Below, in pieces: positions 14,500 through 26,083 of a stretch of 64,000 nucleotides of DNA (the stretch's first letter is position 1; every line of letters starts with the position of its first letter). The notes under the pieces were generated by a model that saw only the letters and a program-made list of their open reading frames with translations, ran no database searches and was not told the origin of the DNA. The translations under genes and the position numbers were made by a program. The DNA lies in NCBI GenBank assembly GCA_009617715.1, contig VTFK01000189.1, positions 310,001 through 374,000 of the forward strand, given 5' to 3'. This DNA comes from Plectrocnemia conspersa (lineage: Eukaryota; Arthropoda; Insecta; Trichoptera; Polycentropodidae).

Positions 14500-14945
14500 G
14501 ATGATTATAATTTCCTTTCTATTCGGACCACCAGGCCAAGTCATTGCGGTGTATTGAAGCGCATAGCCGAAAAGGTTATTAACATCTGACCCCGTTGCTA
14601 CTCCTTGGACCCAGAACCTTCTTGTTTTCGCACTCGAATATTAATAGATTTTTTCTCCATTTAAACGCGGACCGGTACTTCTTTTGTGTTCGGTGGGCGA
14701 ATCAATCATCTTGATAAGTGCTAACGACTTCTTAAAGAGGATTTCTTTCGCAAGCTCGCAGCCTGAGCGCAAGAGAGAGATTCCAGATGAGGAAAGCGGG
14801 AAAAGCTCTTCAGCAAACCGCGTAGGTATTTCGGCTCGAAAAACTTGCCCGGCTAAACCCGGCCGCCCGGTTAAGCCTCGGTGTTTGTTATCGTACGTGC
14901 GCAGCCCAGAGACGAAATCAAACACTTTCCTGGGAAATTTCTGAG
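14500..14945. other. GC-rich island with ORFs on both strands, no homology
   Basis: This island is open on both strands: a 190-codon minus frame (14641-15213) and an 86-codon plus frame (14684-14944). Neither has a recognisable domain, and half of the minus frame lies in AT-rich DNA outside the island. A near-palindrome GGCTAAACCCGG / CCCGGTTAAGCC sits at 14851-14877 (10 of 12 positions pair). Open frames on both strands are expected when stop-rich AT sequence is absent, so I read this as candidate regulatory DNA rather than a gene. Confidence 0.35.
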
Positions 14946-15116
14946 GAAACACTAATAAAACTGGAATGTAATATGGGTGAAAGGCAATCATATACGTTTT
15001 TGATACAGTGAGAACTGAGTCGTATACATATGCTTCAATTAACGCTATATATACTACTGAAAATATATTGACCAGCAAATAACAATACATGATTATTGAG
15101 TAGCATAAATTCGCGC

Positions 15117-15170
15117 ACTCGGCCAAGTAGTCGGTCAGTAAAAACAAAAACTGTAGTACTCGGCCGAGTA
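15117..15170. repeat. ACTCGGCC repeat pair with 14-bp palindrome
   Basis: ACTCGGCC occurs at 15117-15124 and again at 15158-15165, offset by 41 bp. The second copy is part of a perfect palindrome TACTCGGCCGAGTA (15157-15170). Both copies are followed by similar GTCGGTCA / GGTCAAAGTAA text. Confidence 0.7.
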
Positions 15171-16887
15171 GGTCAAAGTAAATAAGTTTAAAAACATTTA
15201 ACGTATCTCGCAAGAACTTTAAATCATATAAATATAAAAATCAACATGCATTACCGATCCATCCATTTTATCACAATAACGGGAAGATTCTATTGCATTT
15301 GGCGTAAAAGGTTTTTTTACAATATTTACAAATTAGGGCAATAAGATTGTTTTATGCTTTGGCAATAAGTTATTAAACTGTTTGGTTTTTCGTTCTCTGA
15401 AAAGATCAACAAACACTCTTTAGACAAATTTTAGTGTATTTAAAAAAAAACAGACAATGAAATGTAACATTGATTAAGTACATAGTGTGAAATAGTCTGT
15501 ATTATATATTTTATTAAAAAATATATATATTGTTAAAAAAAAATATTTTTTTTTAAAATGACAATACTTAATAATAAGTCTAATTTAAGACAAAATTGTA
15601 TAAGTGGAAAATTAATAAAACATATAAAGCTAACTAATCTTTGTGCCAAAAATGTATACATCATATATGTTGGCTAAGTTAATCGGTAGATATTTGTATA
15701 GATATTAAATTCATCCAGAGTTTGCTTACGTATATATAATGTTTTTGTACTTCTACGGATGTCCTTTATATTCAATTATATTGTTAAAGAATTTTATTAT
15801 GTCATTTAAAGTAAATAGTATAATAAAAATTCACATAAAAGCATTACCGTATATATTTTCGAAGAATTATATTCAGAAATATTTATACCATAAAATTGAC
15901 TGAATTGATAAAATCAAAATATCGCAAAAGTTCAGTCTAAGTATCATATTTTTATTACTAATTTAATAATATCGCATTATACAATATTATACAACAAAAG
16001 CTCAATGTTTTTTATTATGTCATATTTTCTCTCAAGTGAAAAGCTCATTTATCTTTCGTGACACAAAAATAGTTTTTATATTATTATTTATAAAACATAT
16101 TTGATATTCGTGTCAAATTACTTTTACTGTAATGTAAATAACTCTCAGAAACATATTAAGGCCTATGTTCATGCGATTGAACAAAACCTAAATCAAATCT
16201 GAGGTCGCGATCGAATTATTATTTTATATAAATTATAGGTGTATATTTATAAAATAACATTGTATATTTATATAATAATAGACTTCTCGTGCAAATTAAA
16301 CGCGGTTTTCGCAACAATTGAATAAAACAACAGCGGTAAATCATTGTAGATGGGAAAGCTTCGAAAGCGTCCGCAGTAGATAATATTGCGTTGGAAAAGC
16401 TTTCGCCTTTGCCTGCTTATTATTTACAGGCCATTCGCTCTGTGTCGCAAATACTAGCCCGTGCTCAATTTCTATAAATGGCTTTGTTCGTGTGTTACAC
16501 AATTTTCGTGATTAGGGTTAAAATTCGGTCCCCGGCGGTATTTCAAACCAACTTTGATTACGCGACATTATTATGAATATTGCCCCGGAGACTGTGTGCC
16601 GGGGCAAAGTGATTTCGTTAGGTGGTCCTGTTCAAATTACTGACGCACACACACAAATTCAAATGAAACGTAATTATACCCTCGTATTCAATTTGTATAT
16701 TTATATATACAAGATGATCTATATCTCGCTTCGACTTGCTTAAAAAAAATATAACTTTTACTAATCACACTACAATAATTTTACGTTGAAAATATACGAT
16801 AACGTGCTTTATCATAATAACGCCCATATTCAACACAGTAATTAGATTAAACTACTGAATGGTTGCTTAATTATAATTCTACTGAAA

Positions 16888-17156
16888 ACAGGAAATGAGC
16901 CAGAGGATATTGCTTCCTACAGACCGATAAGTATCATACCAATTATGTTAAAAATATTAAAAACATTACTACTAAAAAGTAAAAATTAAATCTATTAAAA
17001 AATCATCAATTTGTTTTGCGAAATTATTTTTCTATAATAAAGCACGTGGATAGTTTGCAAAATATAGCAATAGTACTTGCTCAGCCGTTTTTTATATTTT
17101 ATCAAGGCTTTTGACAAAGTGTGGCACCCTAGATTACTTAAGAGACTGCTAACGTA
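16888..17156 (+). pseudogene. Jockey-type reverse transcriptase fragment (decayed)
   Basis: Translating from 16888 gives TGNEPEDIASYRPISIIPIM, the SYRPISLLP block that precedes the RT fingers in jockey-clade non-LTR retrotransposons. After small frameshifts, further jockey-like blocks follow in order: HQF...IIKHVDSL (compare HQFGFR...HST), CSAVF, and KAFDKVWHP near 17112-17140, which contains the motif A region with its catalytic Asp. Only about 90 codons survive; the upstream endonuclease, the YADD block and the C-terminus are missing. The frame is broken by at least two shifts, so this is a dead fragment. Assignment to jockey rests on block similarity, not on an alignment. Confidence 0.75.
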
Positions 17157-18171
17157 AATATTTAATAATAAAATATTAAATAGTACAGTATCTTAAAGAT
17201 CACCATGTATCAAAATATAAATAAAAATTAATAATTATATGTATATAGAATATTCTACGCTATAATTATAAAAACATTTGCTTGCAAGGTAATTGTTTTT
17301 TAATTGAATAACGAGTGCTTAATAAAACATAGTTCAAGAGTAAGCAATTCAACTATGTAAACATCATAGTCAGCGTTTTCAACTTTCACATTAAAAATTA
17401 ATAAAGAAAATATTTTATGCGGTATTTTTAATTAACTGTACGTGAATAGACAAATTTAAAAATATTATTTTCTCGAGATAGCATCTGGCCTCTTTAAAGT
17501 GAACTTCTAACTGAATCTGAGACAATTGAACCAGGAAACTCTTACTCATTCTATGTAATAAACAGACTCGAAAACTTTTGATTACTATCTGGTTTGTTAT
17601 TTGTGTTGCCACCTCGGAGGTGAAATGTTAAATTAATTCTATGTTCTTGTTTTTTATGAACTGCAAAACTGAAAATAAAATTAATTTTGTTAATTAGTTT
17701 TGTGCAAATTGTGCACTTTACTAAATACCACAGACAGGTTCTGGGAAATGGAGGAAAATTACAATTTTACGCTAATTAATAACTCGAGAATATTATCATA
17801 GATATATAATACATACATATATTATGTATTAAATTTTTATTCGCCATTTTCCGTCAGATAAAAAAATTAAAGATACAAAACCAGATGCCAAACTAACTGT
17901 ATTGTTTGTCATTGTCGTAAAATATCAATAAACCAATGAATGTAAATTATAATAATATACAATATACAGGATGGATACAAAAATGAAACACTACAAAAAG
18001 AATACTTTAATTCATTGAAAAGTATCACAAATGTTTAAATTTTTAAATACATTGTAAACTAATAAAGCTAGTATTTTTTAAATATTTAAAAGTATTTTTA
18101 TTATAAAAGTAGTCTTAGTTATTATACAATAGATTTTAATTTATGTTGAAATATTATAAAATTAAATAATT
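17157..18171. other. AT-rich non-coding stretch
   Basis: No gene seen. A 65-codon minus ORF (17415-17612) lacks any motif. ACAGGATGGATACAAAAATG near 17967 looks vaguely like a DNA-transposon tip but has no partner. Confidence 0.6.
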
Positions 18172-18229
18172 ATAAATGTGTCCCAAAATTACCGCAAGAT
18201 TTATTGCGATAATTTTGAGACACATTTAT
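18172..18229. repeat. Palindromic mini-element, copy 1
   Basis: Two 26-bp arms (18172-18197 and 18204-18229) pair with only two mismatches, both G:T-compatible, around the 6-nt loop GATTTA. The arm reads GTGTCCCAAAATTACCGCAA. It is related to the sequence at 20903-20950, so this is a repeated unit. It could be a very small MITE made of two abutting terminal repeats of a Tc1/mariner-like element, but that identity is inference. Confidence 0.75.
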
Positions 18230-18239
18230 TTATAATATT

Positions 18240-20364
18240 TATATGGTTTAATGATGATGTTAAAAATGCTATAAAGAAAAGAGATGAGTAATACAAAATT
18301 TTTCAAATATTAAAAACAGAACAAATAGAATATAAAGTCTTTAATGAAAAATGGAAAACATACACACAATGTAGAAATATGGCAGTCAAAGTATTAAGAA
18401 TGGCTAAAAAGAAATGGTATGAAAAATTGATAGATGAAATACAAAATGATCCAAATAAGATGTGGAAATCAATAAAACAATTAATTAATCCAACTCAGCA
18501 AAACGACATAAAAAAAATGAAAATTAATGGAAATATATATCAAGATCCTTATATAATAGCAGAAAAAATGAATACATATTACATTGAGAGCATAGAAGAA
18601 ATTGTGAATTCAATACCAAGGATTAGTAATTTAGTACAATATAATAATAAAGCAATATTTGTAAAATTTAGTAAATTTAAATCAGTATCATTAGATGAAA
18701 TTCATAACATAATATGTAAATTTAAAAAAAGAAACTAGTACTGATGAACTAGATATAAATATAATTAAAGAAACATGGGAAATAATAGGAACTAAATTAA
18801 ATTATTTAATAAATAAAGCACTCTCCTTAGGAGAAATGCCTGAAAATTTAAAGATTGCTACTATTGTACCTATACCTAAAATAGAAAAATAGTAAAAAAA
18901 AGTTGAAGAAATGAGACCAATCAACATGCTACCGTGTATAGAAAAAATAATAGAAGAAGTAATCAAACAATTAAAGGAATTTATTACTTCTCAAAACATA
19001 ATATGTGAACAACAATCGGGATTCAGAGAAAAGCATTCCACTGAAACTGCATTACAAGTAGTGATAAATGATTGGCTGTTGGCTAAGGATACAAACAAAA
19101 TCATTGGAGCAGTTTTCTTGGATTTCAAGAGAGCCTTCGAAACAATAGACAGAAAAATAATGTTAAAGAAATTGGAGAGTATTGGTATAAGTGATATAAT
19201 TTTAAGATGGTTTAATAATTACTTATATAAAAGAAAACAAAAAGTTAAAATAAATAATGTATATTCTGAAGAGAAATTAGTGTCTTATGGAGTACCACAA
19301 GGGTCTAAATTGGGACCATTGTTATTTGTTTTGTATATTAATGATATAGTTAATAACGTGAAAGAATGTAAAATTCATCTATTTGCGGATGACACATTAA
19401 TGTATTGCATAGGTGATAACATTAAAGAAATTGTAAATAATTTAAATAATGAATTAAGTATATTAGAATATGGTTAAAGAATAATGTACTTAAATTAAAT
19501 GAGAATAAAACTAAATGTATGTTTATTAATTATAAAAATGTGTTAGATAATAGTACCAAAATAGTAATAAATAACTCTAGTATAGAAATAGTGGATAATA
19601 TAAAATATTTAGGAGTAATTGTTGATACAAAATTAAATTTTAAAGAACATTGTAATTACATATTAAAAAAAAATTAGTAAGAAAAATAGGTTTATTATCT
19701 AGAAAAAAAAATATATTAAGTATAAATACAAAAAAAAATAATTTACAATGGTATAATATTGCCCCATTTTAATTATTGTGCAACACTATTAAATATGTTA
19801 AATAAATTAGACAAACAAATGTTGCAAAAATTACAAAATAGGGCAATGAGAGTAATCTTAAATAAAAATAGATTAACTAATTGTAAAAGTATGATTGATA
19901 GATTAGAATGGTTGAATGTTCAAGAAATATTGAGTATGAATGTTTTAGTATTATATATAAGTTAGAAAATAATATGTTACCAGAATATTTTAATAAGTAT
20001 TTAATAAGAAATAAAGATGTACATAAATATAATACTAGAAATAGAGAAAATTTAAAGATAATTAAGTATAAGAAAACGAGTACGGCTAGGGGAATTATGT
20101 ACGGAGGTTTTGATTTATATAATAATCTTCCAAGAGAAATCCGAAACAGCAAAAATATAACGGGCTTCATAAATGGAATAAAAAAACACCTTCGCACATA
20201 TAGAAATAAATTATAATATTAAGTCTTTATTATTGTATATTTTTATTTTTTCTTTCTGTTATGTATTTTTTATATATTTTTATATATGTTTACTAAATTT
20301 GTTAGATGTAAAGATTAGCTATTAAGCTAAATAAATTGATAAAATAAAATAAAATAAAATAAAA
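18240..20364 (+). mobile_element. 5'-truncated non-LTR retrotransposon (CR1/Daphne-like), (AAAAT)n tail
   Basis: The element begins inside the coding region, with sequence related to the linker between endonuclease and RT. It runs through RT and a C-terminal domain, then a ~120-bp 3' UTR, and ends in a run of AAAAT units at about 20335-20365. 5' truncation and a short tandem 3' tail are the hallmarks of target-primed reverse transcription. No clear target-site duplication could be picked out in the AT-rich flanks, so the boundaries are approximate. It lies between the two palindromic mini-elements at 18172 and 20903. Confidence 0.85.
18244..20216 (+). pseudogene. Non-LTR retrotransposon reverse transcriptase ORF (frameshifted)
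   Basis: The ORF encodes the reverse transcriptase of a LINE. It opens with WFNDDVKNAIKKRDE (stop at 18289), continues in frame 1 to 18738, then shifts to frame 2 for the RT core (18911-19477). In the core the catalytic Asp of FLDFKRAFET is residue 71, GVPQGSKLGPLLF starts at residue 127 and FADD is at 158-161, so the active-site residues are intact. After a further shift come WLKNNVLKLNENKTKC and the thumb block IKYLGVIVDTKLNF. HFNYCATLLNMLNKL (about 19763) and a final frame ending at 20216 with GFDLYNNLPREIRN complete the C-terminal region. There are at least three frameshifts and additional stops (for example near 18889 and 19677), so it is dead. FADD and the C-terminal region fit the CR1/L2/Daphne group of the jockey superfamily. 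No endonuclease domain remains. Confidence 0.85.
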
Positions 20365-20902
20365 ATATATAATTATGCGTTAACTTTATATATCCTTATT
20401 ATTTTTTTATTGCTAAAAAAGACTAAAAGTGCTGAAAAAAAATTGATTTTCATTTCTGTGGCAAAAAATGTGGCTAAATGTTTTTTAATTGTTGAATACA
20501 TACATACAAGATATTCTTTTTAAGCTAAAGTGGCTTAATATTAGAGAATTTTCAACACCTAATATGTACGACATAGCACGATTTTAATTAATCATCACGT
20601 AATTTAAACATTTTGGCACCGAAATATCTGGAGCAAAATAATACAAATAACTAGTACAAAAATAGTAAAATTAAATATTTATAAAAACTTACTAATAAAA
20701 TGTTTAATGTATTTTAGAGCTTTACACAACTTTAACCGACATTTAAATAATCGTTCGTATTATATCACTAAAATTTATATAGCTATACGCGAATGTAATA
20801 AAAATCATTAGTTTAGTATAGTTAATATACATTTTATATATAAAGGACCAAATATTTTAGAAGCAACTGAACCACTAGCAATAACGCGACAGTAAAAAAT
20901 AC
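20365..20902. other. AT-rich non-coding stretch
   Basis: Low-complexity AT sequence, with no ORF of note and no recognisable element. Confidence 0.65.
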
Positions 20903-20950
20903 AATGTCCCAAAAAAAACGCAAAAAATCTTGTGATAATTTTGGGAGACC
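20903..20950. repeat. Palindromic mini-element, copy 2
   Basis: Aligns directly with 18175-18223: TCCCAAAA, four variable bases, CGCAA, seven variable bases, TG, one base, GATAATTTTG. The arms are more diverged than in copy 1, so its own palindrome is weaker. It is in the same orientation as copy 1, about 2.73 kb downstream. Confidence 0.65.
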
Positions 20951-21300
20951 CTTTAATATATAAATAATAATTAATATTTTATATACATAAAATAATAGCT
21001 ATATACTGTTGTTTTTAATTTTTAATATTTATATTATTTAGTTCTTAACGTAATATTTTTTATTTTTACTTAATTATTCTACAAATAGGATAGTGTACTT
21101 CCTTAAGTTTTCAATGATTTCTTTGCAATAAAAAAAATTTCACTTAAAGATTTTAAAATTATTAATTGTATTATTTTAACACAATTCAAGTACTTAAATA
21201 ACGCATTGATGTGAAAAAGTTATGAATAGGGTAATTTACTATAAAATCAATGCGGTTGTCATTAAAATGTAAAATAAATACAATATATTTATAATGAGCA

Positions 21301-21421
21301 ACTTTAAAATAAATACAATACATTTATTTTATTTATTTTAAAGTAGTTCATTATGTGAAATAAATTAAATGTTTACATAATAAACTACTTTAGCTCATAT
21401 ACAATATGAGCTAAAGTAGTT
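21301..21421. repeat. Nested inverted repeats (three hairpins)
   Basis: There are three overlapping palindromes. One has perfect 14-bp arms ACTTTAAAATAAAT at 21301-21314 and 21331-21344. The second has ~19-bp arms beginning AAGTAGTT at about 21341-21359 and 21372-21390 with two mismatches. The third has perfect 18-bp arms AACTACTTTAGCTCATAT at 21383-21400 and 21404-21421 with a 3-nt loop. The word AGTAGTTCATTA recurs, so they look derived from one another. Confidence 0.85.
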
Positions 21422-22039
21422 CATTAATAGAGAATTTTTTTTACATGATTTTGATTAAAGAACATGATATTTATATGTATGATTAGAAAAATCTAGGTAA
21501 ACCTAATTTATGATGATCGATTGGAATTATATTTATATAATAATTACTAGTTCTGATCTTCCAGAAACGATAGAAATTAAAGAAACACTTAGTTTTATAT
21601 GAAATTCAGACGCTGATTTTTCAGATCAATATTCAGATTTATACAAATCTTATTTTAATTTTATTGTTTATTTTGTATATAGCATTAACTATAACAATAC
21701 ATACATTTATTTATTAAAATTTATTTTTTTTCTACTGCATCAATTATGCTGTTTTTTAGTACTAAGAAAGATATTTATATATCTTATCAATTCGTGATAT
21801 CTAAGCTCAAAATATTTTATTTTCTAACAATATTCATCTTGATAATTCTAAAATCTTCCATAAAAATATATTATGAATATAAATGAAATACGACATTTAT
21901 CATATCCGGGCAACTCGGAGGATAAATCTTTCAAAGTACTTTTCCCATAACGATCTACATAAATCATAAATCTAATTCTGCGTCTCTCAAACTTTTTTTG
22001 TATATATTACATTAAACACATACCATTATTGCCAAAACA

Positions 22040-22480
22040 AATTTCTAGACGATGTAAATCCACTTGATAGCCGGGATATAATTACGGATATTCGTTGACC
22101 AAATTTTAAACTTCATCCGATACGACCTATGATGATATACGAGTTAAACGCTCCGTGAAATATTCGCTTAAACCACCCCCCGCTTGTTAGGGGATGATCC
22201 ACGAAATTATGGCGTCCTTCCGCGCGCTGGAAAATTTATGGTCACACCATAAAAATATTAAAGAATGCCGTTATGGCACATGGCGACGAAATTCCGCGGC
22301 ATTATCGCCTTGGGCGAATATCTTGCTTTATGGACTTTAAGAGACGCGCTATTTTTATAATGAATATTTCAAAATGAAATTTTAATAACGTGTATGGGCT
22401 ACTCTGGAGGCAGCAGCTCGAGCGACTGAAGAAAGCTATAGCTTAAAATTTTCATAACGCTCAAAGGTGAGATTAAAAGT
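22040..22480. other. GC/CpG-enriched island, candidate regulatory DNA
   Basis: Mixed-complexity sequence with CGCGCGCTGG near 22220 and CCGCGGCATTATCGCC near 22295, embedded in AT-rich DNA. It is stop-rich in all frames, so coding is unlikely. It may be a conserved non-coding element. Confidence 0.35.
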
Positions 22481-23249
22481 TTAAAAGTGAATGGAACGTG
22501 TCTTAGAAAGTTCTTTTTCTTATTATCATACCCGTTAAAAACGGGGAGCGAATCTAATCGATATTTTTGCAACAGTAATGCAATGAGTTTGTTTAATGTA
22601 CATTTGATTTAATAAGTGCATTTAATAAAGAGTTTTGAACTATCGATTTCAGTATTGAATTATAAAAATATATACAAGCAATCAATCAAAATATCAAAAT
22701 TACAATAATATCTATTGATGAAAATTAAACCATGCTAAAATACTCATGGCAAAAAAAAATAATATTCCATTATTATTAAGCTCACTAATGTCACCAATTT
22801 GAAGTTGTTTATGAATCAACTGGATGGATAAGAAAAATTATCAAAATTAGAGGGAAACTCACTTCCATCCTTCTAACACAAAAAAACTTCTAATTGGTTG
22901 GTGAAAAAAAATACATTAAAAATTTAGTTGCCACTCTTAACTCTTCTTATTTGAAGCACAGAAGACCTAAGACAGTATACAATTTGTCAACATACCTCAT
23001 GTTCAAACCTTGATATGATAAGAGTGCCTCATATACAAAAGAACGTGAATTATGTCTAAGGTACCATATTCGTACTAGGTACGGTTCATGTACGCATATC
23101 ACATTTTTGATCGCACGGTATTATCTTACTCATACAAACTTATGCTAGAAGCCACTTATCTGCATATTTAAACCTATGATTATAACATCCATAAATCCAC
23201 GATATATTTAAAAATTTTAATATACTCAAAATATTTTTTTATAAACTGC

Positions 23250-24070
23250 CACGGATCCTCCTCTGGGACATGTCCCTTTTGAAAGGGATAGGATGTCGCG
23301 TGAGAGAATACAGAGGCAAAGAAAAAAATGGGTATGGAGATGTCATTTCAATACATCCGTGAGACGTTTCGCAAACATTTCACGCGCTCGACGAGTTGAG
23401 ATGTTTCAATTTAGATAAATGACGAGTGCTCACGTACTCGCGAAAGGGATTTGTTCCCTAAGAGTTTAAGTTTAAATCCCTCGCGCACCAGATCTTTCCA
23501 AGTCCCAAACGCGGCTGTGTGAGAGCTCATACTCACGAGATACTTTACATGTAAATGTTATTATGGGTAATATCTATATTGCGTTGAAATAATAATTTAA
23601 TATAATATCTACAATACACATAATTTACTTATATATAAACAGCCTCAAAACACCCCTACATACATCAATTGTCATAGTCAATAATTTTTATTTGTAATAA
23701 TCTAAGCCAATTTTTATAGAAAAAATCTAAATATATTTCTAATAAAAGATATCATTTTAAATATACAAATCACGGTTTCGTCACAATAGTGACATAGGCG
23801 AGTTTAATGTCTAACGACTCATTCATAACGATAAATCACAGTGTTTGATTTGAATATTCGCCGAATATCCATAATGCCCGAATTAATATGTTTCACACGT
23901 GTATTTTACATCACACGGGCCTTAATAATGGATACGATTGGCGAGATTATTCGCAATTGGCTCGTATCGATTGTCGATTAACGAGCGAAAAATGGCGTAG
24001 TGATCGCTTATTAATGTGGCAACCCTGATACATATTAATGCGACGAGCCTTGTTTTGTATGCTTTTTTAC
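23250..24070. other. Two adjacent GC-enriched islands, candidate regulatory DNA
   Basis: About 23250-23560 and 23760-24070 have balanced composition and CpGs. The second holds repeated TTAATAATG, ATTAACGAGCG and CGATTAACG-like AT-core motifs, reminiscent of homeodomain site clusters. No ORF of note. Confidence 0.35.
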
Positions 24071-24430
24071 TCTAGCTTCGTATACCTTAAAATTTTATTG
24101 GCACACGTTGATAATGCGACGAATATTCGGAAGCCTAAATAGTATTTTATTTTAATATTGACTTATAATATACAACTATTTATTTTTTAAAATAGTCTTA
24201 ATAAATATAAGTATCTGGTTATATAATTACATTTTTTTAATTTGCTAGGGAGGAGTTATGTGGGGTCCATTTCATGAAAGCATGAAATTGTGTATTCAAG
24301 TGTTTTTTTTTAATATAAATAAAAACATGAATTACACATACGGCACATTTTCTCATTCACTTAATTCAAAATAAAAATAAAAAGGAACATAAAAATCTTA
24401 GAATTTAACAGATAATTTTATATTAACAGC

Positions 24431-24680
24431 TTAGCGACCGGTATTTATTTGCCAAATTTTGCTTGGTGCCGGGCGATCTCACGGAAAAATGGCAAACAAT
24501 TATGTTTTTTAGTAAATTCCCTATAACTTGTAAACTAATTAAGATATTGTATTCAAATTTAATATGTAGCTTCCTTATGATTTTTCGCATAAATACCTGT
24601 CAAGTACGTCATTTAACCAGTGTTTCTAAACCTGTGGGTCCGATTTGTCTGAAATAATAGTTTCAAAAACAAATTTATAT
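24431..24680. mobile_element. piggyBac-like left end, decayed copy
   Basis: Starts TTAGCGACCGGTATTT, a one-base decay of a TTAACGACCGG terminus. It is similar over about 250 bp to the left end of the element at 25365. Shared blocks include AGTAAATTCCCTATAACTTG, TGTAGCTTCCTTATG and ACGTCATTTAAC. No right end belonging to this copy was found before the next element starts, so it is a solo left end or a truncated copy. Confidence 0.6.
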
Positions 24681-25364
24681 CATTGGCAAACATCTTACAA
24701 ATACAAAGTAAGTGAGACTCTTCAATAGATTAGTATTAATTACCTGTTTTTTTATCACTTTTTAAATTTAAAAATAAAAATTTTGATTTGTTATTTCTGG
24801 GCCACCATGTCTGACCATTTGTATGCCCATACTCACGAAATGAATTTACGGTACACTTCACTAAAAATATTTTACTTATTGCACTTAAATAAATTAAAAG
24901 TAACATGCATGCTTTCAATATATTTTATATTCATCATTTTCATTCTTTCGATAATAATAATTTGGTATTATAGGTGATATGAAATAAACAAAACCAAACA
25001 TAAATTCTCAGAACAGTTTCTTTCTAATTATATTGTATGCATTGAGCGAAGGCCAACACCCATTTCTAAAAGGTTCATTGTTGACAATTTACTACCTGCA
25101 CTTGCGATAGATAGATTGGCTCTAATCTTAGGAAAGATATTTTATACTTAATTTTGTATTGGTTATTTACATGAAACACAAGTTAGATCAGCCCACAATA
25201 TTCGCATACACTACAAGGTGTTTAGCAGTTTAAAAAAATATTATGATAATATTTTATTTAAGAAATTATTATTAAAAAAAATAGTTTACGATTTTATCTA
25301 ATGTTATTGTTAATTTATTATTCTTAATCTTATAACACATCTAAGCACTATATTTTTTACCAGT
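24681..25364. other. Non-coding spacer between piggyBac-like ends
   Basis: AT-rich, with two short ORFs of about 60 codons overlapping on opposite strands at 24736-24977 and no motif. It could be the eroded interior of the 24431 copy. Confidence 0.5.
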
Positions 25365-25756
25365 TTAACGCCCGGCGTTTTTTGCCGAACTTTCCTTGGT
25401 GGCCGGGAGATTTCGCGGAATAATAGAAAAAAATTACCTTTTTTAGTAAATTCCCTATAACTTGTAAACCAAATAATATATTTTATCGAAATTTAATTTG
25501 TAGCTTCCTTATGCTTTTTTGCATAAATATATTGTAATTACGTCATTTAACGAGTGTTTCTAAATATGTGGGCCGCATAATTAAGTGATATAACGAAAAA
25601 AAACTTGTTTACAAATATAATATTAAATATTTAATATAAATTACAATCAATGTTATTCTAAAAGGGTAAATCGCCACTACCTGTCCCGTCTTATCAGCTT
25701 ACCTTGTGCATACCTTTTAAGAATTCATCTATTAGGGTATAAGACACTTTTTTTAT

Positions 25757-25786
25757 TGTGGAATTCCCAAATTCGGGAATTCCACA
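25757..25786. repeat. Perfect 12-bp hairpin inside piggyBac-like element
   Basis: Arms TGTGGAATTCCC (25757-25768) and GGGAATTCCACA (25775-25786) with loop AAATTC. Confidence 0.9.
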
Positions 25787-25940
25787 CAGATAAAAAAATG
25801 CATTTTATAATCGAAGTAATGCAGTTTATTTAGTCTCCTCTAAACTATCGGTCGAAACGTATCGCGAAAATTGCTCTTCTCTCTGTGATCTTTTGTAATT
25901 GTGATTTTGCTTTAAAAAATTTATTTTCAATCACGGCAAA

Positions 25941-26083
25941 ATGGACAAAAGAAATTAAACCTTTTTGGAAAATGTTGAAGACGCGTTGTCCAACGCCCCC
26001 AGTGATTGTGAACATAGTGATATGTGCGAAAGTAATTCTAATTCAAGTGTACGTGAACATAGACCGCGTGTGACAAATTTGCA
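25941..26083 (+). pseudogene. Transposase N-terminus remnant (piggyBac-like, tentative)
   Basis: From the ATG at 25941 the frame reads MDKRN, a stop, then TFLENVEDALSNAPSDCEHS and an Asp/Ser/Glu-rich continuation ending in REHRPRVTNL. Acidic, serine-rich N-termini are usual in piggyBac transposases, and the position inside TTAA-bounded termini supports this. No DDD catalytic core is present; it would lie in the deleted part. Assignment rests mainly on context. Confidence 0.45.

Larger units (their letters stand above)
13795..16887. other. Non-coding block with two GC islands
   Basis: AT-rich DNA with mixed-composition islands at about 14500-14945 and 16300-16650. A short ACTCGGCC repeat pair lies at 15117-15170. 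No protein family was recognised in any frame. Confidence 0.6.
20951..24430. other. Non-coding block with hairpin nest and GC islands
   Basis: No gene seen. It contains the hairpin cluster at 21301-21421 and mixed-composition islands at about 22040-22480, 23250-23560 and 23760-24070. The islands are rich in CpG and in TAATTA/TTAAT-type cores, such as homeodomain proteins bind. Confidence 0.6.

Noticed and set aside
14641..15213. 190-codon minus-strand ORF as a gene
   Set aside because: No domain or motif; about half lies in AT-rich filler and an opposite-strand ORF overlaps it in the GC island. Best explained by local composition.
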